DNA of 64,000 bases from Muricoccus harenae (GCF_009848505.1 NZ_WWDL01000003.1:141885-205884), one strand, 5' to 3'; positions 8,953 to 17,648 are shown, numbered from the stretch's first letter. Translations and numbers: made by a program. Notes: generated by a model from the sequence alone, not told the origin.

Positions 8953-9267
8953 ATGGACAAGAACGAAATCACCGCCTGGGCGCTCGCCAATGGCTGGGAG
9001 GTGATGGGTGGGCATCCCAGCCTCATCAAGCCGGGCTCGCCGAAGAAGGAAGCCATCGTGCGGCTGGTCTGCCTGGCGACGGTGGTGAACCTCGAGGTGA
9101 AGAAGCCGGCGGGGAAGTGGGAGAAGGTGGGCGGCGCGCCCTATGCCAAGGTTATTGCCGATCCCGAGGGCGGACCGCCGGACGGGCTGAACTTTGCCGC
9201 GGTGCCGAGCATTTCCAGGCTGATGCAGGACAACCGCGACGCCCGGGTCTTCGCGAAGATGCGCTGA
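8953..9267 (+). CDS. Conserved-looking small protein of unknown function
   Basis: A 104-aa soluble protein beginning MDKNEITAWALANGWEVMGG. It has mixed alpha/beta character, no signal peptide, no cysteine cluster and no recognised motif. The basic, Pro-containing middle (KPGSPKKEAIVRLVCL, VKKPAGKWEKV) and the C-terminal SISRLMQDNRDARVF helix suggest a folded domain. The ATG at 8953 follows AGGACC at 8941-8946. A strong intrinsic terminator follows the stop at once, supporting it as a real single-gene unit. I do not recognise the family. Confidence 0.6.
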   Translation: MDKNEITAWALANGWEVMGGHPSLIKPGSPKKEAIVRLVCLATVVNLEVKKPAGKWEKVGGAPYAKVIADPEGGPPDGLNFAAVPSISRLMQDNRDARVFAKMR

Positions 9268-9270
9268 GGC

Positions 9271-9296
9271 AAGGCCGGGGAGTTCCCCGGCCTTTT
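9271..9296 (+). terminator. Rho-independent terminator
   Basis: AAGGCCGGGGA pairs with TCCCCGGCCTT around a minimal loop and is followed by TTT, directly after the stop of the 104-aa gene. The stem is nearly symmetrical, so it can also serve prmA, which converges from the other side (stop 9306). Confidence 0.85.
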
Positions 9297-9305
9297 TCAT
9301 CAGCT

Positions 9306-10211
9306 TCAGCCGCGCTTGCGCAGGACCAGGGTGGTCCAATGGCCGAAGTTCAGGCGGCGCTCCAGATGGAGGCCGCCACGGCGATGCGCGGCCATCACCT
9401 GCCGGGCCTGGGTGCCGAGCAGCCCGGCCAGGATGCAGGTGCCGCCGGGGCGCAAGTGGCGGGCGAGGTCCCGCGCCATGGCGCATAGCGGGCGGGCGAG
9501 GATGTTGGCGAAGACCAGGTCGTATTCGCCCTTCGACACCACCGGCGACTTCCAGCCATCGGCCAGCACCGAACGCACCAGCGGGCGCAACCCGTTGAGC
9601 ACGGCGTTCTGGTCGGCCACGCGGACGGACCAGGGCTCGATATCCGTCGCGAGGGCGCGGCGGTGCAGCGCGCTGGCGGCAGCCATGGCGAGGATGCCGG
9701 AGCCGGCGCCGAGATCGAGGATCCGCAGCCGGTCCTTCGGCAGCGGGCGCATGCGGCGGGCGACGCCCTCGAAGGCGATAAGGCAGCCGCGGGTGGAGGA
9801 ATGCTCGCCGGATCCGAAGGCGAGGCCGGCATCCAGCTTCAGCACCGTGCGGCCATGCACCTTGCGGTCCGGCAGATGGGTCGGGCGGATGAGAACGCGG
9901 CCGCCGATCTCCTGCTCGGGGAAGGCCTCGGCGGTGCGGGCGAGCCAGCCTTCCGATTCCACGGGCGCGCGCTGCGCCTGGAGATCCAGGCCCGTCATCA
10001 GCGATGCCAAAGCGAGGGCGGCGGTGAGGTCATCCTCCTTTGCGCCTTCCTCACGCACGCCTTCGACGCGCCAGGTGTCGGTCTCCTCGTCGAGGAAATA
10101 GGCGACGGTGCGGCAGACGCGCTGGAGCGCGGCCTCCACGGCCGGGACGGCCTCTTCCGGCAGGGCGTCGAGCCAGACGGTCTCGAGATTCTGTGCGTGG
10201 CGTCGCGACAT
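9306..10211 (-). CDS. prmA: Ribosomal protein L11 methyltransferase
   Basis: PrmA uses SAM to trimethylate several amino groups of ribosomal protein L11. The 301-aa protein shows the family layout: an N-terminal L11-recognition domain with EETDTWRVEG, the linker LDAGLAFGSGEHSSTRGCL, then motif I LRILDLGAGSGILAMAA and the NILARPL motif that follows the methyltransferase core. Length is close to that of E. coli PrmA. The start MSRRHAQNLE at 10211 is preferred to the ATG five codons upstream. It is followed by the terminator at 9271 and preceded by the helicase gene 25 bp upstream on the same strand, so the two are probably co-transcribed. Confidence 0.93.
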   Translation of the reverse strand: MSRRHAQNLETVWLDALPEEAVPAVEAALQRVCRTVAYFLDEETDTWRVEGVREEGAKEDDLTAALALASLMTGLDLQAQRAPVESEGWLARTAEAFPEQEIGGRVLIRPTHLPDRKVHGRTVLKLDAGLAFGSGEHSSTRGCLIAFEGVARRMRPLPKDRLRILDLGAGSGILAMAAASALHRRALATDIEPWSVRVADQNAVLNGLRPLVRSVLADGWKSPVVSKGEYDLVFANILARPLCAMARDLARHLRPGGTCILAGLLGTQARQVMAAHRRGGLHLERRLNFGHWTTLVLRKRG

Positions 10212-10236
10212 CAGGCGCGCCTCCAAAGGGGTGGCA

Positions 10237-12588
10237 TCAAGCTTCTTTCAGGAAGGTGTCGATCACGCGCTTGGTGCCGGCCTTCTCGAATGCGACCTCC
10301 ACGCGGTTGTCATCGACCGAGAGGACGCGGCCATAGCCGAATTTCTCGTGGAAGACGCGTTGTCCCACTTGCATCGTATTGGTGCGGGCTGGGCGTTCCT
10401 TCACCTCCCATGAGCCCGCCTCGATGACGCGGGGCCGCTGCGAGGTAATCGGGAACTGGCCGGTGAAGACGGTGGGCTTGTCCAGCATGCGGGCGCGTTG
10501 CACGGCGCCGCTGCCCTCGCGCTCGATCTGGTCGGGCGGCAGCTCGTCTAGGAAGCGGGAGGGGATGGCCGTGGACCAGTTGCCATAAACGCGGCGGTTT
10601 GCGGCATGGGAGATCACCGCCATCTTTCGGGCACGGGTGATGCCGACATAGGCGAGGCGGCGCTCCTCCTCGAGCGACTTGGTGCCGCCTTCGTCGAGCG
10701 CGCGCTGGTGGGGGAACAGTCCTTCCTCCCAGCCGGGGAGGAAGACGAGGTCGAATTCCAGCCCCTTGGCCGCGTGCAGCGTCATCAGCGAGACGCGGGC
10801 GCCCTCGGAATTCTCGTCATTCTCCATGACGAGGGCGACATGCTCGAGGAAGCCCTCAAGCGTCGCGAACTCACCGATGGCGCGGACGAGTTCCTTCAGG
10901 TTCTCCAGCCGGCCCGGAGCCTCGGCGGACTTGTCCTGCTTCCACATCTCCGTGTAGCCGGACTCGTCGAGCATGGTCGCGACAGCGACGACATGCCCTT
11001 CCTTCTGCATCAGCGCGCGCCAGCGGGAGAGGCCGTCGAACAGCTCGCGCATGGCGGCACGGGGCTTGGCGCGCATCACCTCGGTGCGGGCGAGGCGTTC
11101 GGCGGCGATGGCGAGGGGAATGCCCTGCTCCCGCGCGCCGAGATGCATCTGCTGCAGGGCACCGTCGCCAATGCCGCGCTTGGGCGTGTTCACGATGCGC
11201 TCGAAGGCGAGGTCATCGCTCGGTTGGTGCAGAACGCGCATATACGCCATGGCGTCGCGCACTTCGGCGCGCTCGTAGAACTTCTGGCCACCAACGACGC
11301 GATAGGGCAGGCCCAGCGTGATCAGCCGCTCCTCGAAGGCGCGGGTCTGGAAGCCGGCGCGGACGAGTATGGCCATTTCGCCAAGGGAGACGCCCTTGCG
11401 CTGCGCCTGCTCGATGCGCTCGCCGACCATGCGGGCCTCCTCCTCGGAGTCCCAGAGCGACACGACGCGCACCTTCTCGCCCTCGGAGTCGTTGCGGCCG
11501 GAGCGTAATGTCTTGCCGAGGCGGCCTTCATTCTTCGCGATCAGATGCGAGGCGGCGGCAAGGATGGGACGAGTGGAGCGATAGTTGGACTCCAGGCGCA
11601 CGATCCTGGCGCCGGGGAAGTCCTTCTCGAAGCGGAGGATGTTCTCCACCTCCGCGCCACGCCAGGAATAGATCGACTGGTCGTCATCGCCGACGCAGCA
11701 GATGTTGTGGTGCGACTGCGCAAGGAGGCGGAGCCACAGATACTGCACCGTGTTGGTGTCCTGGTACTCGTCCACCAGGATGTAGCGGAAGGCACGGTGG
11801 TACTGCGCCAGCACGTCGGGCTGGGTGCGCAGGATCTCCGTCACGTGCAGCAGCAGGTCGCCGAAATCGGCGGCGTTCAGCGCCTTCAGACGGGACTGGT
11901 AGCTGTCATACAGGTCGCGGGCGCGGTTGCCGGCATAGTCGCTGTCCTCGACGGGGGTGACCCGCGCGGGGGTGAGGCCGCGGTCCTTCCAGCGCTGGAT
12001 CACGGCCATCAGCCCCTGGGCGGGCCAGCGCTTCATGTCGACCGCGGCGGCGTCCATCACCTGCTTCAGCAGGCGCATCTGGTCGTCGGTGTCGAGGATG
12101 GTGAAGGAGTTCGTCAGGCCGACATATTCGGCATGGCGGCGCAGCATCCGCGCGCAGAGGGCGTGGAAGGTGCCGAGCCACAGCCCTTCGGCGGGGCGGC
12201 CGAGGATGGCGGAGACGCGCTCCCGCATCTCCTTGGCCGCCTTGTTGGTGAAGGTGACGGCCAGGACCTGGCTGGGGAAGGCCCGGCGGGTCATCAGGAT
12301 ATGGGCGAAGCGGGTGGTCAGCACCCGGGTCTTGCCGGTGCCGGCGCCGGCAAGGACCAGCAGCGGCCCGTCCACGGTTTCCACCGCCTCGCGCTGCTCA
12401 GGGTTGAGCTTGGCGAGGTAGTCGGTTGACGGGACCGCCACGGCGCGGGGGTCTTCGGAGGGGGGCTGGACTGGTGGGAACACGGGGGCGGCTATAGAAC
12501 GGGACGCGAACCCGCGCCAAGCATTCGGCACGGGAGGGGGTTCCGCCGCTTGCCGCTTCGCCTCGCCCTTGAATGGTCCGCCCGGCAT
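10237..12588 (-). CDS. pcrA: UvrD/PcrA-type DNA helicase
   Basis: Superfamily 1A 3'-5' DNA helicase acting in repair and in clearing replication or recombination intermediates. The 783-aa frame contains the Q motif (LNPEQREAVETVDGPLLVLA), Walker A AGAGTGKTR, motif II VDEYQDTN, motif III CVGDDDQSIYSWRGAEVENI (whole in the sequence), motif V LMTLHAAKGLEFDLVF and motif VI YVGITRARK. The C-terminal Tudor-like tail VGQRVFHEKFGYGRVLSV is typical of PcrA/UvrD. The first 55 residues are Pro/Ala-rich and overlap the start of the divergent transporter, so the GTG at 12441 is a credible alternative start. prmA follows. Confidence 0.93.
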   Translation of the reverse strand: MPGGPFKGEAKRQAAEPPPVPNAWRGFASRSIAAPVFPPVQPPSEDPRAVAVPSTDYLAKLNPEQREAVETVDGPLLVLAGAGTGKTRVLTTRFAHILMTRRAFPSQVLAVTFTNKAAKEMRERVSAILGRPAEGLWLGTFHALCARMLRRHAEYVGLTNSFTILDTDDQMRLLKQVMDAAAVDMKRWPAQGLMAVIQRWKDRGLTPARVTPVEDSDYAGNRARDLYDSYQSRLKALNAADFGDLLLHVTEILRTQPDVLAQYHRAFRYILVDEYQDTNTVQYLWLRLLAQSHHNICCVGDDDQSIYSWRGAEVENILRFEKDFPGARIVRLESNYRSTRPILAAASHLIAKNEGRLGKTLRSGRNDSEGEKVRVVSLWDSEEEARMVGERIEQAQRKGVSLGEMAILVRAGFQTRAFEERLITLGLPYRVVGGQKFYERAEVRDAMAYMRVLHQPSDDLAFERIVNTPKRGIGDGALQQMHLGAREQGIPLAIAAERLARTEVMRAKPRAAMRELFDGLSRWRALMQKEGHVVAVATMLDESGYTEMWKQDKSAEAPGRLENLKELVRAIGEFATLEGFLEHVALVMENDENSEGARVSLMTLHAAKGLEFDLVFLPGWEEGLFPHQRALDEGGTKSLEEERRLAYVGITRARKMAVISHAANRRVYGNWSTAIPSRFLDELPPDQIEREGSGAVQRARMLDKPTVFTGQFPITSQRPRVIEAGSWEVKERPARTNTMQVGQRVFHEKFGYGRVLSVDDNRVEVAFEKAGTKRVIDTFLKEA

Positions 12589-13485
12589 GGAGGCGTGCTG
12601 CTCGCCGTCGGGATCTTCGCGGGGCTGCTAACTCCGCCTGTGGCCGCCGCGCTGCATGGCGTGGTGACACCGGTGGTGGCCCTTCTGATGACCCTGGTGC
12701 TGCTGCGGGTCGATCCGGCCCAGGTGGTGTCCTATCTGCGGCGGCCGGCGCTGGTGGCGGCGTTGCTGGGATGGCTGCTGCTGGCCTGCCCGCTCCTCGC
12801 CTATGGGGTGGTGCGGCTGACCGGGCTGGATGGCCCGCTGGGCGCGGGGCTGGTGATCATGGCCACGGGCTGCGCAGCCACCTCCTCCCCGGCCTTCGCC
12901 CGGCTGGTGGGACTCGACGGGGAGGTGTCGCTGGTGGTGGCAGTGCTCTCGACCCTGCTGGTGCCCTTCACCGCCCCTCCCCTCGCCCTGGGCCTGCTGG
13001 GGATCGACCTGTCCATTTCCCTGCCGGCGCTAATGGGGCGGCTGGTGCTGCTGGTCGGCCTGCCGCTGCTGCTCTCCGTCGTCATTCGCCGGATCGTGCG
13101 GCGGGAGGTGCTGGACCACTGGGGGCGGGCGGTGGACGGAGCCGTGGTGCTGCTCGTGGTGCTTTACGGCTTCGGGATCATGGACGGCGTGCTGGCGCGG
13201 CTCCTGGCGGCGCCGGGCTTCGTGCTGGGCGGCGTGGCCCTGGCCTTTGCTGGCGCCTTCGGGCTGAATGCGGTGACGGCGCTGGCCTTCGCCCCGGCCG
13301 GAAAGCGGGTGGCGCTTTCGGCGGGGCTGCTCTCCGGGAACCGGAACATGGCGCTGTATTTCGCCGTGCTGCCCGCAGCGACGGATTCGCGCCTGCTGCT
13401 GTTCTTCGCCCTGTGCCAGTTCCCGCTGTTCCTCTCCCCCTTTCTGCTGCGACCGGTCTACCGGCGGATGCGGGTGGAGAGCTGA
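12550..13485 (+). CDS. BASS-type (bile acid:Na+ symporter-like) membrane transporter
   Basis: A 311-aa integral membrane protein with about nine to ten hydrophobic helices. The segment GLVIMATGCAATSSPAFARL (about residues 98-117) resembles the conserved crossover region of the SBF/BASS family, which moves bile acids, pantothenate-like acids or other organic anions with sodium. GLLSGNRNMALYFAVLP near residue 257 resembles the second conserved region. The start is a TTG at 12550 with GGGAGGGGG 9 bp upstream; it overlaps the divergent helicase reading frame by 39 bp. Substrate unknown. Confidence 0.7.
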   Translation: MPLRLALEWSARHGGVLLAVGIFAGLLTPPVAAALHGVVTPVVALLMTLVLLRVDPAQVVSYLRRPALVAALLGWLLLACPLLAYGVVRLTGLDGPLGAGLVIMATGCAATSSPAFARLVGLDGEVSLVVAVLSTLLVPFTAPPLALGLLGIDLSISLPALMGRLVLLVGLPLLLSVVIRRIVRREVLDHWGRAVDGAVVLLVVLYGFGIMDGVLARLLAAPGFVLGGVALAFAGAFGLNAVTALAFAPAGKRVALSAGLLSGNRNMALYFAVLPAATDSRLLLFFALCQFPLFLSPFLLRPVYRRMRVES

Positions 13486-13491
13486 ACCGGG

Positions 13492-13721
13492 TTAGCCGCC
13501 CCATTTCGTCAGCATGAAGGCGGCGAGGAAGCCGCCACGTCGCTGGGCCTCGTCCAGCAGGTCGAAGGAAAGCACCGAGACGAGCACGCCGCCGCCAATG
13601 CGGTGATGGTCGCGATGAGGCGTCCCGGGAGGTCCGCAAATCAGGCAAGCACCGCCCCAAGCACCAAGGGCACTGCCGCTGAGCGGGCCCCAGAGCACGG
13701 CCTGGTACTTGGATGGGCCAT
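13492..13721 (-). pseudogene. Remnant of a ZIP-family metal transporter N-terminus
   Basis: Minus-strand pieces fit the N-terminus of ZIP-type metal permeases, but only when frames are switched. From ATG 13721 one frame gives MAHPST. The next frame gives YQAVLWGPLSGSAL. The first frame then gives LVLGAVLA, a TGA stop, and FADLPGRLIATITAL. The second frame again gives GGGVLVSVLSFDLLDEAQ and RRGGF before ending at 13492. Order and spacing match the expected helix 1 and helix 2 with the DEAxRRGGF signature. The remaining two thirds of the gene are missing. It is divergent from the DUF2239 gene. Family assignment is from memory of the motif, hence moderate confidence. Confidence 0.55.
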
Positions 13722-13812
13722 GGGTTCGCTCCACCAGGGTGTCCTGCGCTGAACGCGGCGTGGCGCCGGCAGTGAAGGAGGACAGTCCGGGCAGCCAAGG
13801 CGGCAAATTGCG

Positions 13813-13857
13813 TTTTACCCGGGTTATATTGACGACAGAATTTTGCCCGGGCATAAA
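13813..13857 (+). promoter_or_regulatory. Promoter with two CCCGGG operators before the DUF2239 gene
   Basis: TTGACG (13829-13834) and CATAAA (13852-13857), 17 bp apart, make a good sigma-70-like promoter, 23 bp before the ATG at 13880. Two palindromes frame it: ACCCGGGT (13817-13824) beside the -35 box and TGCCCGGGCA (13844-13853) over the -10 box. They are cores of a 16-bp direct repeat TTTTRCCCGGGYWATA (13813 and 13841) with a 28-bp period. This looks like a repressor site; the regulator is unknown. Confidence 0.55.
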
Positions 13858-13879
13858 CTGGCAAGACGGAGAACTTGCC

Positions 13880-14452
13880 ATGACAGAACCGGGACCCTCC
13901 TGCACCGCCTTCCTCGGCACGCGCCGCCTTGCCTCCGGCGAGCCGGGATCTGTGGCTCTGGCAATCCGGGCGCTTCCGGAAGGATCCGGCCCGGTGCTGG
14001 TCTTCGATGACCGGACGGGGCGGATGATGGATTTTGACCTACGTGGCTCCGAAGCGGAGGTGCTGGCGCGGCTGGCGCCGCCGGCCGCAGCGCCCCGCGG
14101 GCCGGGGCGGCCCAGGCTGGGAGTGGTGGCGCGGGAGGTGACGCTGCTGCCGCGTCATTGGGACTGGCTGGCGGCCCAGCCGGGCGGCGCCTCCGTGGTG
14201 CTGCGTAAGCTGGTGGAGGCGGCGCGGGCCGCAGGCACCGACCGGGCGCGGCAGGCTCGGGAGGCGGCAGACCGCTTTATGGGCGCCATGGCCGGGAACG
14301 AGCCGGGCTATGAGGAGGCCTCCCGCGCCCTCTATGCCGGAGACGGAGCGCGCTTCGCCGCGTTGACCGAGGGATGGCCCGCCGATGTGCGGGACCATGC
14401 CCGCCGGCTGGCGGCTGAGGGAATCGCGGCCGCGGAGTGCCCTGCGGGCTGA
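13880..14452 (+). CDS. DUF2239 family protein
   Basis: A 190-aa soluble protein matching the DUF2239 pattern: CTAFLGTRRLASGEPGSVAL at the N-terminus, VLVFDDRTGRMMDFDLRG, then GRPRLGVVAREVTLLPRHWD and WLAAQPGGASVVLRKLVEAA (about residues 80-120). The last of these resembles the recognition region of small ribbon-helix-helix-like proteins, so DNA binding is possible but unproven. A C-terminal helical part follows. Start ATG 13880 with GGAG upstream. It is driven by the operator-flanked promoter at 13813-13857. Function unknown in the family. Confidence 0.8.
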   Translation: MTEPGPSCTAFLGTRRLASGEPGSVALAIRALPEGSGPVLVFDDRTGRMMDFDLRGSEAEVLARLAPPAAAPRGPGRPRLGVVAREVTLLPRHWDWLAAQPGGASVVLRKLVEAARAAGTDRARQAREAADRFMGAMAGNEPGYEEASRALYAGDGARFAALTEGWPADVRDHARRLAAEGIAAAECPAG

Positions 14453-14515
14453 CCTTGGGCTGCCGCCGGGACAGAATGGCGGCGGCAAATCGTGTGTCCT
14501 TCGATGGAGATGACG

Positions 14516-14917
14516 ATGCAGACCGGTACCTCTCCGCCCTCCACAGCCGGCCTGTGGGTCGGGCGCGTGCTGAGCGCGCTCGTGATCCTGTTCCTGCTGC
14601 TCGATGGCACGATGAAGGTCATCGGAAGGCCCGAGGTCGAGGCGGCCATGGCGCAGCTTGGCTATCCGCCGGGACTCGGCGTCGGGCTGGGGCTGCTGAT
14701 CCTGGGGATCGCGGTGCTCTATGCGGTGCCGGCGACCTCGGTGCTGGGGGCGGTGCTGCTGACTGGGCTGCTGGGCGGAACGATGGCCACACATCTGCGC
14801 GCGGGCAGCCCGCTCTTCAGCCACCTGCTCTTCGGTTTTTATATCGGGGTGATCGCCTGGGGCGGGTTGTGGCTGCGGGACGGGCGGCTGCGCGCCGTGT
14901 TTCCACGGCAGCGCTGA
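14516..14917 (+). CDS. DoxX-like membrane protein
   Basis: A 133-aa protein with four transmembrane helices (about residues 12-32, 52-70, 74-95, 103-121), matching the DoxX-like family: the motif LLLDGTMKVIGRPEV follows helix 1 and LGLLILGIAVLYAVP makes helix 2. Members are small inner-membrane proteins of poorly defined, redox- or quinone-linked role. The ATG at 14516 is chosen because GGAG at 14506-14509 is well spaced; ATGs at 14504 and 14510 are alternatives. It lies 63 bp after the DUF2239 gene on the same strand and may be co-transcribed. Confidence 0.8.
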   Translation: MQTGTSPPSTAGLWVGRVLSALVILFLLLDGTMKVIGRPEVEAAMAQLGYPPGLGVGLGLLILGIAVLYAVPATSVLGAVLLTGLLGGTMATHLRAGSPLFSHLLFGFYIGVIAWGGLWLRDGRLRAVFPRQR

Positions 14918-14941
14918 GTCCCGCAGCGCTGACCCCGAGCG

Positions 14942-15877
14942 TCAGGCCCGGGGGCGCGCCCCCAGGATATGGGCGATGGCATAGGTCAGGTCCGGGCGGT
15001 TCAGTGTGTAGAAGTGGAACTCGTCCACCCCATTGGCCTGGAGCAGGCGGACCTGCTCGGCAGCAACCACCGCGGCCACCATGCGCCGGGTCTCGGCGTC
15101 CTCCTCCAGCCCCTCGAAGAGCTTGGCCATCCAGTCCGGCACGCCCGCGCCGCACATGGCTGAGAACTTGGCCACCTGCGCGAAGTTCGTCACCGGCAGG
15201 ATGCCAGGCACGATCGGCACGGTGATGCCGGCCGCATGGGCGCGGTCGATGAAGCGGAGGAAGGTCGGGGCATCGAAGAAGTACTGGGTGATGGCGCGGG
15301 TGGCGCCCGCATCGATCTTGCGCTTGAGGTTGTCCAGATCGGCCTCGGGCGAGGTGGCGGTCGGGTGGACCTCGGGATAGGCGGCGACCGAGATCTCGAA
15401 GTTGCCGATGCGCTTCAGCCCGGCCACCAGGTCGGCGGCATAGGCGTAGCCGCCGGGATGCGGAACGTAGCTGGTCTGGCCGGCCGGTTGGTCACCCCGC
15501 AGCGCGACGATGTGGCGGACGCCGGCATCCCAGTAGGACCGGGCGACCTCGTCCACCTCCTCCTTCGTGGCGCCGACGCAGGTGAGATGCGCGGCGGGGG
15601 TCAGGGAGGTCTCGCGCAGGATGCGGGTGACGGTGGCGTGGGTGCGGGCCTGGGTGGTGCCGCCGGCCCCATAGGTGACCGAGACGAATCGCGGCCGCAG
15701 CGGCTCCAGCCGCTGGATGCAGGACCAGAGCTGGGTCTCCAGCGCATCGGTGCGCGGCGGGAAGAACTCGAAGGACAGCAGCGGCGCTGGCATGGCCGTC
15801 AGCGACGGCAGCGCGCCGACGCGGGGGCCGGCCAGCCAGTTCTGGAGCGTCTTGGCGGGAGGCGACATCTCGTTCAT
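14942..15877 (-). CDS. metF: Methylenetetrahydrofolate reductase
   Basis: FAD enzyme reducing 5,10-methylene-THF to 5-methyl-THF for methionine synthesis. The 311-aa protein starts with about 30 extra residues and then LLSFEFFPPRTD, the family opening with the catalytic Glu. Further signatures are FVSVTYGAGGTTQ, the LTCVGATKEEV strand, IVALRGDQPAG (flavin/NADH loop), VAAYPEVHP and ITQYFFDAPTFLRFID. The end DEFHFYTLNR matches E. coli MetF. The start at 15877 (MNEMSPPAK) is likely; ATG 29 codons in is an alternative. No metH lies in the window. Confidence 0.95.
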   Translation of the reverse strand: MNEMSPPAKTLQNWLAGPRVGALPSLTAMPAPLLSFEFFPPRTDALETQLWSCIQRLEPLRPRFVSVTYGAGGTTQARTHATVTRILRETSLTPAAHLTCVGATKEEVDEVARSYWDAGVRHIVALRGDQPAGQTSYVPHPGGYAYAADLVAGLKRIGNFEISVAAYPEVHPTATSPEADLDNLKRKIDAGATRAITQYFFDAPTFLRFIDRAHAAGITVPIVPGILPVTNFAQVAKFSAMCGAGVPDWMAKLFEGLEEDAETRRMVAAVVAAEQVRLLQANGVDEFHFYTLNRPDLTYAIAHILGARPRA

Positions 15878-16047
15878 GGCGCGCTTCTTAATGCAGGTTG
15901 GGGTCGCGTCGATACCAGGATGTGGCGGACCGGAGCCCGCGGTACCGGGCCGTCCAGGGACCGGGGGGCTTTCCCGGCTGTGCCGCCCTTGTTTCCCGTA
16001 TCATGCCGCAGATGCTAACAGCTTGACGACCCTGGATTCCCGGAGCC

Positions 16048-16887
16048 ATGCGCCCCTTCCGCCCGATTGCCCGCTGCCTGCCGGCCACCCTCCTCGCCCT
16101 TGCCCTTCTCGGCGGGGCTCTGACGGGCTGTGCCACCCGCCCGCCGGCCGATGATCCGGAGGCGCTGGAGGAGTTCCGCGCCACCAACGACCCGATCGAA
16201 CCCTGGAACCGCGCGATGTACGACGTGCACCAGGCGATCGACACGGTGGTGCTGCGCCCCGTGGCCGTGGGGTATCGCGCGGTGGTGCCCGGCCCGGTGC
16301 GGACGGGCGTGGCGAATGCGCTGAGCAACCTGCGCAGCCCGGTGATCCTGATCAACGACGCGTTGCAGGGCGAAACGCAGCGCTTCGGTACCACCCTGGG
16401 CCGGTTCCTGCTGAACACCACGCTCGGCGTGGGCGGCATCCTCGACGTGGCCGAGGATCTTGGCCTGCCGGAGCACAGCGAGGATTTCGGCCAGACGTTC
16501 GCCGTGGCCGGGGTGGAGGAAGGGCCCTACCTGTTCATCCCGATCCTGGGGCCGAGCAACCCGCGGGACCTGCTGGGCTATGCCGCCGACATCGCGGCAG
16601 ATCCCTTCACCTGGCTGACCTTCGGCAACCGGGACCTGGCGGAGACGCTGCAATACATCCGCGCCGGGGCGACGGTGGTCAGCACGCGGGAATCTCTGTT
16701 GGACACGCTGGACGACGTGCAGCGGACCAGCCTGGACCCCTATGCCACCCTGCGCAGCGCCTACCGGCAGCGGCGCGCGCACGAGATCGCGAACCGGCCG
16801 GGTGCCAGGGAGTCGGCGCCCCAAGGATTGGGAACCGGGCTGGGCGCCGGACTTGGCAGCGCGACTCCCGATACGGCCCAGCCCTGA
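16048..16887 (+). CDS. mlaA: MlaA/VacJ outer-membrane lipoprotein
   Basis: Outer-membrane component of the Mla pathway that removes mislocalised phospholipids from the outer leaflet. The 279-aa precursor has a lipoprotein signal with lipobox LTGC (Cys28). Then follow NDPIEPWNRAMYDVHQAID, LSNLRSPVILINDALQGE, and the RFLLNTTLGVGGILDVAEDL segment with FGQTFAVAGVEEGPYLFIP, all core VacJ motifs. The C-terminal 25 residues are Gly/Pro-rich and likely disordered. A mlaC-type gene follows 125 bp later. The permease, ATPase and MlaD genes are not in the window. Confidence 0.93.
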   Translation: MRPFRPIARCLPATLLALALLGGALTGCATRPPADDPEALEEFRATNDPIEPWNRAMYDVHQAIDTVVLRPVAVGYRAVVPGPVRTGVANALSNLRSPVILINDALQGETQRFGTTLGRFLLNTTLGVGGILDVAEDLGLPEHSEDFGQTFAVAGVEEGPYLFIPILGPSNPRDLLGYAADIAADPFTWLTFGNRDLAETLQYIRAGATVVSTRESLLDTLDDVQRTSLDPYATLRSAYRQRRAHEIANRPGARESAPQGLGTGLGAGLGSATPDTAQP

Positions 16888-17012
16888 ACCGCGTGCGGGA
16901 ACGGAAGCGCACAGCACGCGTTGAGGCGGCGATGCCGACGCACCACCTGGGGCGTGACCGGCCGGACGATCGGCCGGCCGCACGCCGCATAGAGAACGAG
17001 ATTCCTGAGCCG

Positions 17013-17639
17013 ATGATCGAACGACGCACCCTCCTGGCCGCCGGGGCCGCGCTGGTTCTGGCGCGGGCCACCCCCGCCAGTGCGCAGGGGGTGGACACGA
17101 CGAGGGCCACCGCCTTCATCCAGTCCACAGGCCAGGATCTGGTGGCCGCCATCAACAGCAACGCCCCCGTGGCCCAGCGACGGGAGCGGGTGGCGGCGGT
17201 GTTGCGCAACGCGGTGGACGTGGAGGGGGTCGGGCGCTTCATCCTCGGCCGTTGGTGGCGGCAGGCCACCCCGGAGGAGCAGGCGGTCTATCTCCGGCTC
17301 TTCGAGGAGATCCTGATCCGCAACCTCTCGGCCCGTTTCGGCGAGTACCAGGGGGTACGCTTCTCCCTCGGCCGCAGCCAGCAGCGGACCGAGGACGACA
17401 CGCTGGTGAACACCGTCATCGAGCGGCCCAACAGCGCCCCCTTCTCGCTGGACTGGCGCGTGGGCGAGGTGGGCGGGCAGCCCCGCGTGGTGGATGTGAT
17501 CGCCGAGGGGACGTCCCTGCGGCTGACGACGCGGAGCGAGTATTCGGCTGTCATCAGCCGGAACGGCGGGCGGACCTCGGCGCTGCTGGACGCGATGCGG
17601 AACCAGGTGGCGCAGCTGGCGGCCCGCGAAGGACGGTAG
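17013..17639 (+). CDS. mlaC: MlaC/Ttg2D family periplasmic phospholipid-binding protein
   Basis: A 208-aa periplasmic protein thought to carry phospholipid between MlaA and the inner-membrane MlaFEDB complex. The signal peptide starts ERRTLLAAGAALVLARA, with two arginines before the hydrophobic stretch. The body shows VAAVLRNAVDVEGVGRFILG and RWWRQATPEEQAVYLRLFEE, the hallmark of the MlaC family, then GEYQGVRFSLGRSQ and the C-terminal VEGTSLRLTTRSEYSAVI-type strand. ATG 17013 is selected because upstream codons do not fit. Its position directly after mlaA supports the role. Confidence 0.92.
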   Translation: MIERRTLLAAGAALVLARATPASAQGVDTTRATAFIQSTGQDLVAAINSNAPVAQRRERVAAVLRNAVDVEGVGRFILGRWWRQATPEEQAVYLRLFEEILIRNLSARFGEYQGVRFSLGRSQQRTEDDTLVNTVIERPNSAPFSLDWRVGEVGGQPRVVDVIAEGTSLRLTTRSEYSAVISRNGGRTSALLDAMRNQVAQLAAREGR

Positions 17640-17648
17640 GGCGGCGTC

